This document shows positions 7,505 through 15,352 of a DNA stretch of 36,041 bases, piece after piece. Source of the stretch: Pelagibacteraceae bacterium AG-470-G21 (GTDB lineage: Bacteria; Pseudomonadota; Alphaproteobacteria; Pelagibacterales; Pelagibacteraceae); NCBI GenBank assembly GCA_003211555.1, contig QCSH01000010.1:1-36041 (forward strand), written 5' to 3'. The notes beneath the pieces are model-generated. The model saw nothing but the letters and a program-made list of their open reading frames with translations. It did not search any database and was not told the origin of the DNA. The position numbers and the translations under genes were made by a program. The first letter of the stretch is position 1; each line of letters opens with the position of its first letter.

Positions 7505-8806
7505 ATGAAAAAACATTTAAAAAAACTTGTTAGTCCTATTGTAAGTTTGTTTTTCTTACTAGGTATGACAAGTACAGGTTTCGCTGAAACTACAGTCTCC
7601 GCAGAAGTTCAAGCAATTTTTAACTCATTTTTATTTTTAGTTTGTGGTTTTCTAGTCATGTTTATGGCTTGTGGATTTGCAATGCTAGAGTCAGGAATGG
7701 TGACTTCTAAGAGTGTATCTGTAATTTGTGCGAAAAATATTGGCTTATATTCAATAGCTGGAATTATGTTCTGGATGGTTGGATATAACCTAGCTTACGG
7801 AATTCCAGAAGGTGGATACATAGGAACTTTCACACCATGGTCTGACGCGAGTGCTGTTGATACTGGATATGCAGATGGATCAGATTGGTATTTCCAAATG
7901 GTATTCTGTGCAACTACAGTTTCAATTGTATCAGGTACATTGGCAGAAAGAATTAAATTATGGCCTTTCTTCTTATTTGCAGCAATTTTATCAGGAGTTA
8001 TTTATCCAATTGTCATGGGATGGCAGTGGGGTGGTGGCTGGTTAGCCGCTTTAGGTTTCTCTGATTTTGCTGGTTCAACACTTGTACACTCTACTGGTGG
8101 TGCAGCTGCATTAGCAGGAGCAATACTATTGGGTGCAAGAACAGGAAGATTTGATAAATCGGGTGCAGCAAAACCTATGAAACCATTTGCAGCTTCATCT
8201 ATACCATTAGTTACAGTTGGAGTATTTATATTATGGTTAGGTTGGTTCGGTTTCAACGGTGGTTCACAATTAGCTATGGGAACTTTCGATGATGCTGTTG
8301 CTGTATCAAATATTTTTATTAATACAAACTTAGCAGCGTGTGGTGGTGTTTTAGCTGCAGCAGTTATGACTAGATTGTTAGCTGGTAAAACTGATGTAGT
8401 ACAAATGCTTAATGGTGCGATTGGTGGATTAGTAGCAATTACTGCTGAGCCATTAGCTCCAGCACCTATTGCAGCAATATTTATCGGTGCTATTGGAGGA
8501 ATTATAGTTGTATTTGGAACTAAACTTCTTTTCAATTTCAAAATTGATGATGTTGTTGGTGCAGTACCTGCTCACTTGTTTGCAGGAATTTGGGGAACAC
8601 TTGCAGTTCCATTAACAAATTCTGATGCAAACTTTAGTGCACAGTTGATCGGTGTAATTTCGATTAATGCTTTTGTGTTTGTGGTTGCCTTTATTGTGTG
8701 GTCAATCATGAAAAATACAATGGGTATTAGATTGAGTAAAGAAGCCGAATTGAAAGGTACAGATGTTACCGAAACAGGTGTCATCGCTTACGCAATACGA
8801 GACTAA
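7505..8806 (+). CDS. amt: Ammonium transporter (Amt/MEP)
   Basis: This 433-residue inner-membrane trimeric ammonium channel has an N-terminal signal sequence ending about TGFA (residues 22-27) and then eleven membrane helices, as in AmtB. The two pore histidines are present in their usual contexts: H195 in LVHSTGG and H357 in VPAHLFAG. The family motif DWYFQMVFCATT is also present. A strong TGGAGGT ribosome-binding site stands six bases before the ATG. No glnK (PII) gene follows, although many bacteria pair the two. It is monocistronic, with a bidirectional terminator downstream. Confidence 0.96.
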   Translation: MKKHLKKLVSPIVSLFFLLGMTSTGFAETTVSAEVQAIFNSFLFLVCGFLVMFMACGFAMLESGMVTSKSVSVICAKNIGLYSIAGIMFWMVGYNLAYGIPEGGYIGTFTPWSDASAVDTGYADGSDWYFQMVFCATTVSIVSGTLAERIKLWPFFLFAAILSGVIYPIVMGWQWGGGWLAALGFSDFAGSTLVHSTGGAAALAGAILLGARTGRFDKSGAAKPMKPFAASSIPLVTVGVFILWLGWFGFNGGSQLAMGTFDDAVAVSNIFINTNLAACGGVLAAAVMTRLLAGKTDVVQMLNGAIGGLVAITAEPLAPAPIAAIFIGAIGGIIVVFGTKLLFNFKIDDVVGAVPAHLFAGIWGTLAVPLTNSDANFSAQLIGVISINAFVFVVAFIVWSIMKNTMGIRLSKEAELKGTDVTETGVIAYAIRD

Positions 8807-8833
8807 ATTTAACTCCCTCCCTTAAGTTAAATC

Positions 8834-8864
8834 AAAAAAGGCCCCTTTTTGGGGCCTTTTTTTT
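8834..8864. terminator. Bidirectional intrinsic terminator between amt and bcp
   Basis: A GC-rich stem, GGCCCC (8840-8845) with GGGGCC (8851-8856), has a five-T loop and is flanked by six A before and eight T after. It therefore looks like an intrinsic terminator on both strands. It serves the converging amt and bcp genes and overlaps the bcp stop codon. Confidence 0.92.
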
Positions 8865-9327
8865 AATCTATACTTTTTAAAAATTTCAATACATCTTTCG
8901 CATGATCTTTAACCTTTACTGAACGCCATTCTTTAATGATTTTATTATCCTGTAAAAGAAAAGTACTTCTAATTAAGCCCATAAATTCTCTTCCCATAAA
9001 TTTTTTTTTACCCCATACTTTATAAGCCTTAATAGCCTCTAACTTTGTATCTGCAACTAGGTCGAATTTTATCCTATATTTATTGCTAAATTTTTTATGA
9101 CTTTCCATATTATCTTTAGAAATTCCAATTACTTCACAATCTAATTTTTTAAATTGAGATAAAAGTGAGTTAAAATCTTTTGTCTCAAGTGTACAACCTG
9201 GTGTGTTGTCTTTAGGATAGAAATACAAAACTTTATATTTGCTCTTTATTTTTTTTAATTCGAGAACATTGGTGTTTAAGGATGGTATTTTAAAGTTTGG
9301 CGCAATTTTTTGTGTATTCTTAGACAT
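8863..9327 (-). CDS. bcp: Thioredoxin-dependent peroxiredoxin, BCP/PrxQ type
   Basis: This 154-residue cytoplasmic peroxiredoxin reduces hydrogen peroxide and organic peroxides with thioredoxin. The active site YPKDNTPGCTLE contains the peroxidatic C45. In Escherichia coli Bcp the partner cysteine is five residues further on (C50); here that position is lysine. Either a later cysteine (C64) resolves the sulfenic acid or the enzyme works as a one-Cys peroxiredoxin. Its start overlaps the upstream glycosyltransferase gene by eight bases, so the two are probably one transcript. Confidence 0.92.
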   Translation of the reverse strand: MSKNTQKIAPNFKIPSLNTNVLELKKIKSKYKVLYFYPKDNTPGCTLETKDFNSLLSQFKKLDCEVIGISKDNMESHKKFSNKYRIKFDLVADTKLEAIKAYKVWGKKKFMGREFMGLIRSTFLLQDNKIIKEWRSVKVKDHAKDVLKFLKSID

Positions 9328-10291
9328 TTTCGTTTTCTTTCCAAAGTTTTAAGTAGTTAATATATGGTGATAAACCATAAGACGAATTAACATTTGTCAT
9401 ATGAACTGCAAGTGATTTTAAAGGCGATATACAGATTTCTTGTTTATATATTTCATTTATATATTTTTCAAAAGGATCATTTCTTGAAATACATGTATTA
9501 TAAAAATTTTCCCAATATTTTTGTAAATGATCTTTAGAAGTTAAAAAAGTACATAAAGTTGTATTTATTGTTCTCCAATGCCTACTACTACCACTCAAAA
9601 TGTTTGTATTATTAATTTCACTGTACAAATAGGGGTAATCTGAAGGACAAACGAAAATATCTCTCTTAAGTTGAGATGATATTCTTTCAAAAGTTTCTAT
9701 CATTTCAATTAGACATTCTTTTTCATGTAAATAATCGTCTTCAACAAAATAAATTAAGTCTTTTGTATTAATTTTAGCGGTTTCGTAACATTTTAATAAA
9801 CTAGATAAATTTCCAAATGTTTCTAAGTTTTTATCAAATTTTATTTTATTTTGATATTCTTCATTGTTATGACTTAAAATTTCATAGTTAAAATTACTTT
9901 TTTTAAGAATACTTTCAAAAATATTTTTACCACTTTGATTATTACTATTATCTACAATCATTATTTTAAATTTTATGTCTTCTCTGTTAGAGTAAAGAAA
10001 TTTTAAAGATCTAACTATCGATATCAAAGATCTTTTAGCATATTCAATTTTCTTTTCTTCAAATATCCTCTTTTTGTTTTGATCCCAAATAAGAATATCA
10101 ATATTTGTTCTAAATATTATTAAAAAATCAGTTACTTTCCTTGTTAATTCTACTTTTCCAAGTGGAATAACAATGGATTTATTTTTTTTTTTATCTTTAT
10201 TTTCAAAATTTAAATTAGATTGTTCAATAATTTCCAAACCAAACTTTCTGGCAATTTGTACAATTAATTTTTTTATGATGCTTTTTTTCAT
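9320..10291 (-). CDS. Glycosyltransferase, GT-A (GT2-like)
   Basis: This 323-residue protein has a nucleotide-sugar-binding core: a Rossmann-like strand KFKIMIVDNSNN (residues 108-118), a central helix NLSSLLKCYETAK, and the acidic motif LIYFVEDDYLHE (179-190), where the EDD replaces the usual DxD metal site. There is no clear signal or membrane helix, so it is probably cytoplasmic. It is not embedded in a polysaccharide locus; it is linked only to bcp downstream, and faces a rhodanese gene across 29 bp. Codon use is extremely AT-rich and the protein is lysine- and asparagine-rich. The acceptor and sugar are unknown. Confidence 0.75.
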   Translation of the reverse strand: MKKSIIKKLIVQIARKFGLEIIEQSNLNFENKDKKKNKSIVIPLGKVELTRKVTDFLIIFRTNIDILIWDQNKKRIFEEKKIEYAKRSLISIVRSLKFLYSNREDIKFKIMIVDNSNNQSGKNIFESILKKSNFNYEILSHNNEEYQNKIKFDKNLETFGNLSSLLKCYETAKINTKDLIYFVEDDYLHEKECLIEMIETFERISSQLKRDIFVCPSDYPYLYSEINNTNILSGSSRHWRTINTTLCTFLTSKDHLQKYWENFYNTCISRNDPFEKYINEIYKQEICISPLKSLAVHMTNVNSSYGLSPYINYLKLWKENENV

Positions 10292-10320
10292 TTATTCTGA
10301 TATTAAATATTCTAAATTAT

Positions 10321-10707
10321 ATGAGTATAAAATCATCGCAAGAATTAGTTTCAGATGCACTTTCTCAAATTAAAACATTAACGCCAACTGAGGCATTAGA
10401 ACTAGCTAATAACAATAAATGTAATTTAATAGATATTAGAGACATAAGAGAATTAGAAAAAATGGGAAGAATTGAAAATTCTCTTCATATACCGAGAGGA
10501 ATGTTAGAGTTTTGGATGGATCCAGAAAGTCCGTATTTCAAAGAAGGGAAGATTGATATGAATAAAGAAATGGTTTTATTTTGTGCTGGTGGATTAAGAT
10601 CTGCTTTGGCAACTAAAACACTTAAAGATATGGGTTTCGAGAAAATATCTCACATAGATGGTGGTTTTTCACAAATGAAAAATAGTGGTTTTAAAGTAGA
10701 TAAATAA
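10321..10707 (+). CDS. Rhodanese-like domain protein
   Basis: This 128-residue single-domain rhodanese has an active-site loop CAGGLRS with C88, in the usual position after the strand EMVLFC. The CH2A-like LIDIRDIRELEKMGRI and HIPRGMLEFW stretches are also typical. Such proteins carry sulfane sulfur as a cysteine persulfide for sulfur transfer or detoxification. It is divergent from the glycosyltransferase and converges on the ABA4-like gene with only two bases between. No partner is visible, so the sulfur donor and acceptor are unknown. Confidence 0.9.
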   Translation: MSIKSSQELVSDALSQIKTLTPTEALELANNNKCNLIDIRDIRELEKMGRIENSLHIPRGMLEFWMDPESPYFKEGKIDMNKEMVLFCAGGLRSALATKTLKDMGFEKISHIDGGFSQMKNSGFKVDK

Positions 10708-10709
10708 AA

Positions 10710-11183
10710 TTAATCAAATAAAGTAATTCTTTTAGCAAAAAATATTCTCATTACCCAATAGATAAATAATCCCAAAGGTCCAATAAAGTATGTAATTATC
10801 AAAGGAAAGAATATTATAATCTTCGATATATAAAATCTTTGACTATCTCTTACGATCCATGCACCACAGAATAAGTTTATAGATAAGAAATGTATCCAGA
10901 ATAAAATTAAAAATTCATTATTTTCAAATAATTCTGCTAAGTCGTAAAAACTTAAATATAAAATAAAGTTTTTATCAAATTCATATCCTGCAAAGAAAAA
11001 AATATATAATAAATAAACATATACACTTGTTAAAATAAACGTAGGTATGATCGAAGTTACAAATATTCCACAAACTTTTGATTGTGGAAAAACTATAAGC
11101 ATAAACCAGAAAGGGATTACACCTATATTCAACCACATATAAATCATTTCTATTGTAAAAAATGTAAATATTTGTTCAATCAT
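10710..11183 (-). CDS. ABA4-like (DUF4281) membrane protein
   Basis: This 157-residue protein has about four membrane helices. The second half carries the conserved family pattern: LFWIHFLSINLFCGAWIVRD, then FFPLIITYFIGPLGLFIYW and a final basic tail. Plant ABA4 takes part in neoxanthin formation. The bacterial members are uncharacterised but widespread in marine alphaproteobacteria. No carotenoid genes are in this window. It starts 27 bp from the divergent recX. The family is recognised from memory of the motif; the function is unknown. Confidence 0.75.
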   Translation of the reverse strand: MIEQIFTFFTIEMIYMWLNIGVIPFWFMLIVFPQSKVCGIFVTSIIPTFILTSVYVYLLYIFFFAGYEFDKNFILYLSFYDLAELFENNEFLILFWIHFLSINLFCGAWIVRDSQRFYISKIIIFFPLIITYFIGPLGLFIYWVMRIFFAKRITLFD

Positions 11184-11210
11184 CTTGGTTATATTATATT
11201 AAATAAGTCA

Positions 11211-11774
11211 ATGATTCCTATAAAAAATAAAAAAAAAAATTTAGAAGCCACAATTGATGAGATGAGAAACTTCGCACTAAATTATGTTGAAAAATTTGCC
11301 CCATCAAAACAACAGCTAAAAACATATCTTTTAAAGAAATATTTAAGATCTAAAATTGACAATGTGAAAAGAAGCAATATTTCTGATTTAATTGAAATTG
11401 TTACAGAGGATTTGGAAAAATCAAAATTTATTAACGATAAGTTTTATTCAGAGGCAAAAGCTAAAAGTCTTATTCAAAGAGGATCATCAATTAATAAAAT
11501 TAGAAATTATTTAATTGGCAAAGGTATTGGTGATAAATATATTAAAAATACTATAGAACAAATTAATGAAAAAAATGAAGATCAGGATTTTTTTTCTGCC
11601 ATAAAAGTATGTAAAAAAAAAAGAATTGGCCCATCAAGAGCAGATGATAATAGACCTTTATTTTATCAAAAAGATATCGGAGTTTTGGCTAGAGCAGGCT
11701 TTGATTTTGAAGTTTCTAGGAGAGTGATGGATTTAGATAAAGATGAATATTTAAAAATTATTAATCTTCTTTAG
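11211..11774 (+). CDS. recX: Regulatory protein RecX
   Basis: This 187-residue protein belongs to the RecX family, which blocks RecA filament growth. It shows the family's repeated three-helix units: FALNYVEKFAPSKQQLKTYL, then KSFINDKFYSEAKAKSLI-like units with a central GSSINKIRNYLIGKGI, and a C-terminal unit VLARAGFDFEVSRRVMDLD. The ATG at 11211 is used; a longer frame from 11082 would overlap the divergent ABA4-like gene and adds unrelated sequence. recA is not adjacent. The 3' end overlaps the small minus-strand gene by 14 bp. Confidence 0.85.
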   Translation: MIPIKNKKKNLEATIDEMRNFALNYVEKFAPSKQQLKTYLLKKYLRSKIDNVKRSNISDLIEIVTEDLEKSKFINDKFYSEAKAKSLIQRGSSINKIRNYLIGKGIGDKYIKNTIEQINEKNEDQDFFSAIKVCKKKRIGPSRADDNRPLFYQKDIGVLARAGFDFEVSRRVMDLDKDEYLKIINLL

Positions 11775-11907
11775 TTTTGTTATTTTTATCTTCTAGATAA
11801 TATTGAATTTTATTTTTGATATAATTTTTAACCATTACAAAAACTATAAGACCAAAGATAGAAACTGATACAATAATAATTAATATTATCCTTAATTGTT
11901 CACTCAT
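11761..11907 (-). CDS. Small single-helix membrane protein, 48 residues
   Basis: Hand translation of the minus strand from the ATG at 11907-11905 gives MSEQLRIILIIIVSVSIFGL and more: one membrane helix (about residues 5-26) followed by the charged tail KNYIKNKIQYYLEDKNNKTKED. Its ATG shares one base with the TGA of the cysQ-like gene upstream, the pattern of translational coupling, and this supports a real gene. Its end overlaps recX by 14 bp. The family is unknown. The single helix with a charged cytoplasmic tail suggests an inner-membrane peptide. Confidence 0.65.
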   Translation of the reverse strand: MSEQLRIILIIIVSVSIFGLIVFVMVKNYIKNKIQYYLEDKNNKTKED

Positions 11908-12680
11908 CAAATATTTTTGTTTCTTTTTAAAATTATACTTGGGTTTTTAAAGCCTTCTTTGCCATAAAGTATTTCATTTCCATCAAAATCTGTAATTATA
12001 CCACCCGCATTTTCAAGAATTGCATGACCTGCAGCTATATCCCATTCACATGCTCTTGGTTCTGCTACATAACCATCATATTCATTTGCAGCTATAACGC
12101 AAAATTTTAAAGAACTTTTCATTCTTTGATAGCCACTAACATTTAATTTTTTGAAAATTTTATTTATTTCTGGTTTTATTTTATTTGAATACGAAACAAA
12201 TTTAATTTTATTATCTTTTGAATTTTTAGAAGTATCCATCTTTTGGATACTATTTCCAATTTTTTCAAAAGAATTATTTTTTCCGTAAGAATAAAACAAT
12301 CTATTTTTAGCTGGAGCGTATATTATTCCTGCTACGGCTTGTTTATTTATTATTAACCCTGCATTTAAAGTAAATTCATCTAAATTATTTATATAATCAT
12401 AAGTTCCATCTATTGGATCTATTAACCAAAAATTTATTAAATCTTTTTTGGTTTTATTATGACTAGTTTCTTCCGAGACAATTGGTATATCAGGAGTTAA
12501 CACTTTGATCTTTTCAATTAAAATTCTGTTAACTTCTAAATCACCATTACTGACAGGTGTATTATCATCTTTGATTTGTTTTATTAATCCTTGTTCTCTT
12601 AGTTTAAGAGATAATTTTCCTGCATACAAAAAAGTATCAATCAACTCTTCAATTATTTCTCTAATTTGATTTTCATGCAT
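11907..12680 (-). CDS. cysQ: Inositol monophosphatase family, probable 3'(2'),5'-bisphosphate nucleotidase
   Basis: This 257-residue magnesium-dependent phosphatase has the three metal-site motifs of the family: VSEE (68-71), WLIDPIDGTYDY (85-96, with D88 and D91) and CEWDIAAGHAILENAGG (211-227, with D214). The wording resembles CysQ, which hydrolyses 3'-phosphoadenosine 5'-phosphate left over from sulfate activation or carrier-protein modification. An inositol-phosphatase role cannot be excluded. It begins one base after the DUF3553 gene stop and is coupled to the small membrane protein downstream, giving a three-gene operon. Confidence 0.85.
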   Translation of the reverse strand: MHENQIREIIEELIDTFLYAGKLSLKLREQGLIKQIKDDNTPVSNGDLEVNRILIEKIKVLTPDIPIVSEETSHNKTKKDLINFWLIDPIDGTYDYINNLDEFTLNAGLIINKQAVAGIIYAPAKNRLFYSYGKNNSFEKIGNSIQKMDTSKNSKDNKIKFVSYSNKIKPEINKIFKKLNVSGYQRMKSSLKFCVIAANEYDGYVAEPRACEWDIAAGHAILENAGGIITDFDGNEILYGKEGFKNPSIILKRNKNI

Positions 12681-12681
12681 A

Positions 12682-12849
12682 TTATTGTATTTTTTCCAAT
12701 TCTATATTATTAGAATTTATAACTTTCTTCCCAACATTTTCGAAGTTTACTGTTACTTTTTCTTTTATAATTGACTGAACTTGTCCAATACCCCAATCTT
12801 TATTGTTGGGATTAATAACTTTGTCACCTGGTTCAAAATCTAAAATCAT
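12682..12849 (-). CDS. DUF3553 small protein, 55 residues
   Basis: Translating the minus strand from the ATG at 12849-12847 gives a 55-residue protein starting MILDFEPGDKVINPNNKDWG, then IGQVQSIIKEKVTVNFENVGKK. The PGD.V.NP...DWG.GQVQS pattern matches DUF3553, a small beta-barrel-like domain also found at the C-terminus of some UvrD-type helicases. It is upstream of and nearly touching the cysQ-like gene and 40 bp from the divergent mnmA. The function is unknown; a nucleic-acid-related role is inferred only from the helicase association. Confidence 0.8.
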   Translation of the reverse strand: MILDFEPGDKVINPNNKDWGIGQVQSIIKEKVTVNFENVGKKVINSNNIELEKIQ

Positions 12850-12889
12850 TTATTTTACTTATAATTGAAATGAGTATAAATACCACCAA

Positions 12890-14008
12890 ATGAATTCAGA
12901 TTTAAATTCTATTGGACTCAATAAAAAACCATCTGATACAAAAGTAATTGTTGCAATGTCAGGTGGAGTTGACTCATCCACGGTAGCTGGTTTGATGAAA
13001 ATGCAAGGTTATAGTGTAATAGGGATCACATTAAAGTTATATAATGACAGCAAAGAAGTTGTTAAGTCCAAAGTTTGTTGCTCAGGTCAAGATGTTATTG
13101 ATGCAAAAAGAGTTGCTAATAAATTGGGTATAGATCATCAGATACTTTATTATCAAGATAAATTTAAACAAGGTGTAATTGATAATTTTGTTGATAGTTA
13201 TTTAAAAGGAGAAACACCGATACCGTGTGTGCAATGTAATCAAACTGTAAAATTTAAGGACTTATATCAAGTTGCAAAAGAATTGAAGGCAGATGCATTG
13301 GTAACTGGTCATTACGTAAAAAATATTACTCAAAATAATAAAAACAATATGTATAGAGCTTTAGATGAAAATAGAGATCAAAGTTACTTTTTATTTAATA
13401 CTACTAAAGAACAATTAAATTATTTGCGTTTTCCATTAGGTGGTATGCTTAAAGATGAAACAAGAGTTATTGCAAAAAAACTTAATTTAAACGTTGCAGA
13501 TAAACCAGATAGTCAAGATATATGCTTTGTGCCTAATGGAGATTACTCATCAGTTATAAAAAAATTTAAGCCTGATGCTTTAAAAAAAGGAAATATTAAG
13601 AATATTAATGGTGAGGTAATTGGAGTTCATGATGGAATAATTAACTTTACTATTGGTCAAAGGAAAGGAATTAAGCTGGCTAACAAAGAAGCTTTATATG
13701 TAATAAAAATTAATGCAGAAAATAATGAGATAATTGTTGGTCCAAGAGAGAATCTTGGCAAAAAGAAAATTAATTTAAGAAATATAAATTTACTAACAGA
13801 TAGTAAAGAATTGAATGATGACGTGCTTGTAAAAGTTAGATCAACTGGAAAATTGTTAAATGCAAAAGTAAACTTATTTAACAACAATAATGCAGAAGTT
13901 AATTTAGTTAATTCAGAAGATGGAATATCACCAGGTCAGGCTTGTGTATTTTATAAAAAAGACCAATATGGTCATAAAGTTCTTGGTGGTGGTTGGATTA
14001 AAGAATAA
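12890..14008 (+). CDS. mnmA: tRNA-specific 2-thiouridylase MnmA
   Basis: This 372-residue cytoplasmic enzyme thiolates the wobble uridine (U34) of tRNA for Lys, Glu and Gln using persulfide sulfur and ATP. It has the PP-loop SGGVDSS (24-30), catalytic C116 in PCVQCN and the second active-site C212 in [12 protein letters not shown], corresponding to C102 and C199 in Escherichia coli. The C-terminal barrel with FTIGQRKGI and [11 protein letters not shown] is complete. The length is normal. It is divergent from the DUF3553 gene and ends five bases before the stop of a tiny minus-strand gene. Confidence 0.97.
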   Translation: MNSDLNSIGLNKKPSDTKVIVAMSGGVDSSTVAGLMKMQGYSVIGITLKLYNDSKEVVKSKVCCSGQDVIDAKRVANKLGIDHQILYYQDKFKQGVIDNFVDSYLKGETPIPCVQCNQTVKFKDLYQVAKELKADALVTGHYVKNITQNNKNNMYRALDENRDQSYFLFNTTKEQLNYLRFPLGGMLKDETRVIAKKLNLNVADKPDSQDICFVPNGDYSSVIKKFKPDALKKGNIKNINGEVIGVHDGIINFTIGQRKGIKLANKEALYVIKINAENNEIIVGPRENLGKKKINLRNINLLTDSKELNDDVLVKVRSTGKLLNAKVNLFNNNNAEVNLVNSEDGISPGQACVFYKKDQYGHKVLGGGWIKE

Positions 14009-14013
14009 TTATT

Positions 14014-14097
14014 CTACTTTTTTTTATTCTTTTTTCTTGCTCTTCTTTTTTTAGAGCCCATTTTTCTTCGGCCTCTATGTTTTTTTGGGTATCCCAT
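14014..14097 (-). CDS. Tiny highly basic protein, 27 residues
   Basis: The minus strand from the ATG at 14097-14095 reads MGYPKKHRGRRKMGSKKRRA followed by RKKNKKK and a TAG stop. About 60% of residues are K or R and none is acidic. AGGAGA lies four bases before the ATG, one of the best ribosome-binding sites in the window. It is tail-to-tail with mnmA (five bases between), and its upstream region is shared with the divergent metC-like gene. It resembles small ribosome-associated or nucleic-acid-binding peptides such as bTHX in size and charge, but I cannot match it to a named family. Confidence 0.65.
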   Translation of the reverse strand: MGYPKKHRGRRKMGSKKRRARKKNKKK

Positions 14098-14173
14098 AAT
14101 CTCCTTAGTTTTACAATTTTATTGACTTATTTCAGGGATATAGCATTGTAAATATAACTAATCAATTTTTATT

Positions 14174-15352
14174 ATGTCTAATTCTATCAAAACATTTTTA
14201 AAACAAGTTGGAAAAGATTATCAATCACAATCGGTTAATCCACCAGTGGTAAGAGCATCCACTGTTATTTTTAAAACTATTCAAGATATAAAGAAAACTC
14301 AAAGTAAATACAAAAAAAACCCGTTAAGTAAAAATTTTGATTATGGTAGAAAGGGAACATCAACAACCTTCGTATTACAAGATTTGTTAAGAAAAATCGA
14401 AAATGCTTATCAAGTTTATTTAACTCCTACTGGTTTTGGAGCAGTTTTTCTTGGAATTATTAGTATAGTTCGACCGGGCGATGAAATTATAATTACAGAC
14501 TCTGTATACTCTCCAACAAGGTTTTTAACCGAAGAATATTTAAAAAAATTCAATATATCTGCCATCTTTTATGATCCAAAAAATATAAATGATTTAAAAA
14601 GAAAAATTACAAATAAAACAAAACTCATTTTTGTTGAAAATCCAGGAAGTAATACTTTTGAATTTCAGGATTTAAATAAAATATTATCTTTTGCAAAAAA
14701 GAGAAATATTTTTACAGCAATAGATAATACATGGGGAACTCCATATTTAATTAAACCATTAGACTTAGGCTTTGATATGTCTATTGTATCTGCAACAAAG
14801 TATTACTCTGGTCATTCTGATGTAATGGGAGGTAGTCTAGCTATTAATAAAAAACTGTTCAAGAAAGTTGAATTAAGCCAAAAGGCAATTGGTTCTAGGT
14901 TAGGTCCCGATGATGCATATTTGATTATCAGAGGATTAAGAACATTAGATATAAGATTAGACAAGCATCAACAAAATGCCTTAAAAATTGCTAAGTTTTT
15001 TAGCAAACAAAGAAAGGTAAAAGAAGTTTTTTATCCATTCAAAAAAAATACCAATCAATACAAAATGTGGAAAAAATATTATTCAGGTGCTTCAGGATTA
15101 ATGGGAATTAAAGTTTTATCTAAAAATAAAAATTCAGTTATAAAGTTTTTAAATAAACTTAAATTATTTTCCTATGGATATAGTTGGGGTGGTTTTGAAA
15201 GTTTAGCATTATATCAAGACAAATTAGCGCTGGGTAATAGAAGTTACACGAAACTTAACAACAATGAACATATCATTAGGTTACACATAGGATTAGAAGA
15301 TCCAAATGATTTGATTGCTGACATCAAACAAGCTATTAAATCAATAAGATGA
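14174..15352 (+). CDS. metC: Cystathionine beta-lyase (Cys/Met metabolism PLP enzyme)
   Basis: This 392-residue PLP enzyme of the Cys/Met metabolism family has FDYGRKGTST near 55-64, DNTWGTPY near 184-191, and the PLP lysine K209 in SATKYYSGHSDVMGG. The last is the wording typical of MetC-type beta-lyases rather than gamma-synthases. The expected reaction is cleavage of cystathionine to homocysteine, pyruvate and ammonia; side activity on cysteine is common. The stop overlaps the MFS gene by four bases (ATGA), so the two are coupled. A TTGACT at 14122-14127 could be part of its promoter, but no good -10 accompanies it. Confidence 0.87.
   Translation: MSNSIKTFLKQVGKDYQSQSVNPPVVRASTVIFKTIQDIKKTQSKYKKNPLSKNFDYGRKGTSTTFVLQDLLRKIENAYQVYLTPTGFGAVFLGIISIVRPGDEIIITDSVYSPTRFLTEEYLKKFNISAIFYDPKNINDLKRKITNKTKLIFVENPGSNTFEFQDLNKILSFAKKRNIFTAIDNTWGTPYLIKPLDLGFDMSIVSATKYYSGHSDVMGGSLAINKKLFKKVELSQKAIGSRLGPDDAYLIIRGLRTLDIRLDKHQQNALKIAKFFSKQRKVKEVFYPFKKNTNQYKMWKKYYSGASGLMGIKVLSKNKNSVIKFLNKLKLFSYGYSWGGFESLALYQDKLALGNRSYTKLNNNEHIIRLHIGLEDPNDLIADIKQAIKSIR

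Noticed and set aside
8002-8541. 179-codon minus-strand frame inside amt
   Set aside because: It is the antisense of a clear ammonium transporter; its alanine- and proline-rich translation has no family features and no ribosome-binding site.
11082-11210. N-terminal extension of the RecX frame
   Set aside because: It would overlap the divergent ABA4-like gene by over 100 bp, and the added residues do not look like RecX; the ATG at 11211 fits the family.
14122-14150. Possible metC promoter beginning TTGACT
   Set aside because: The -35 is good, but no acceptable -10 lies 15-19 bases downstream.
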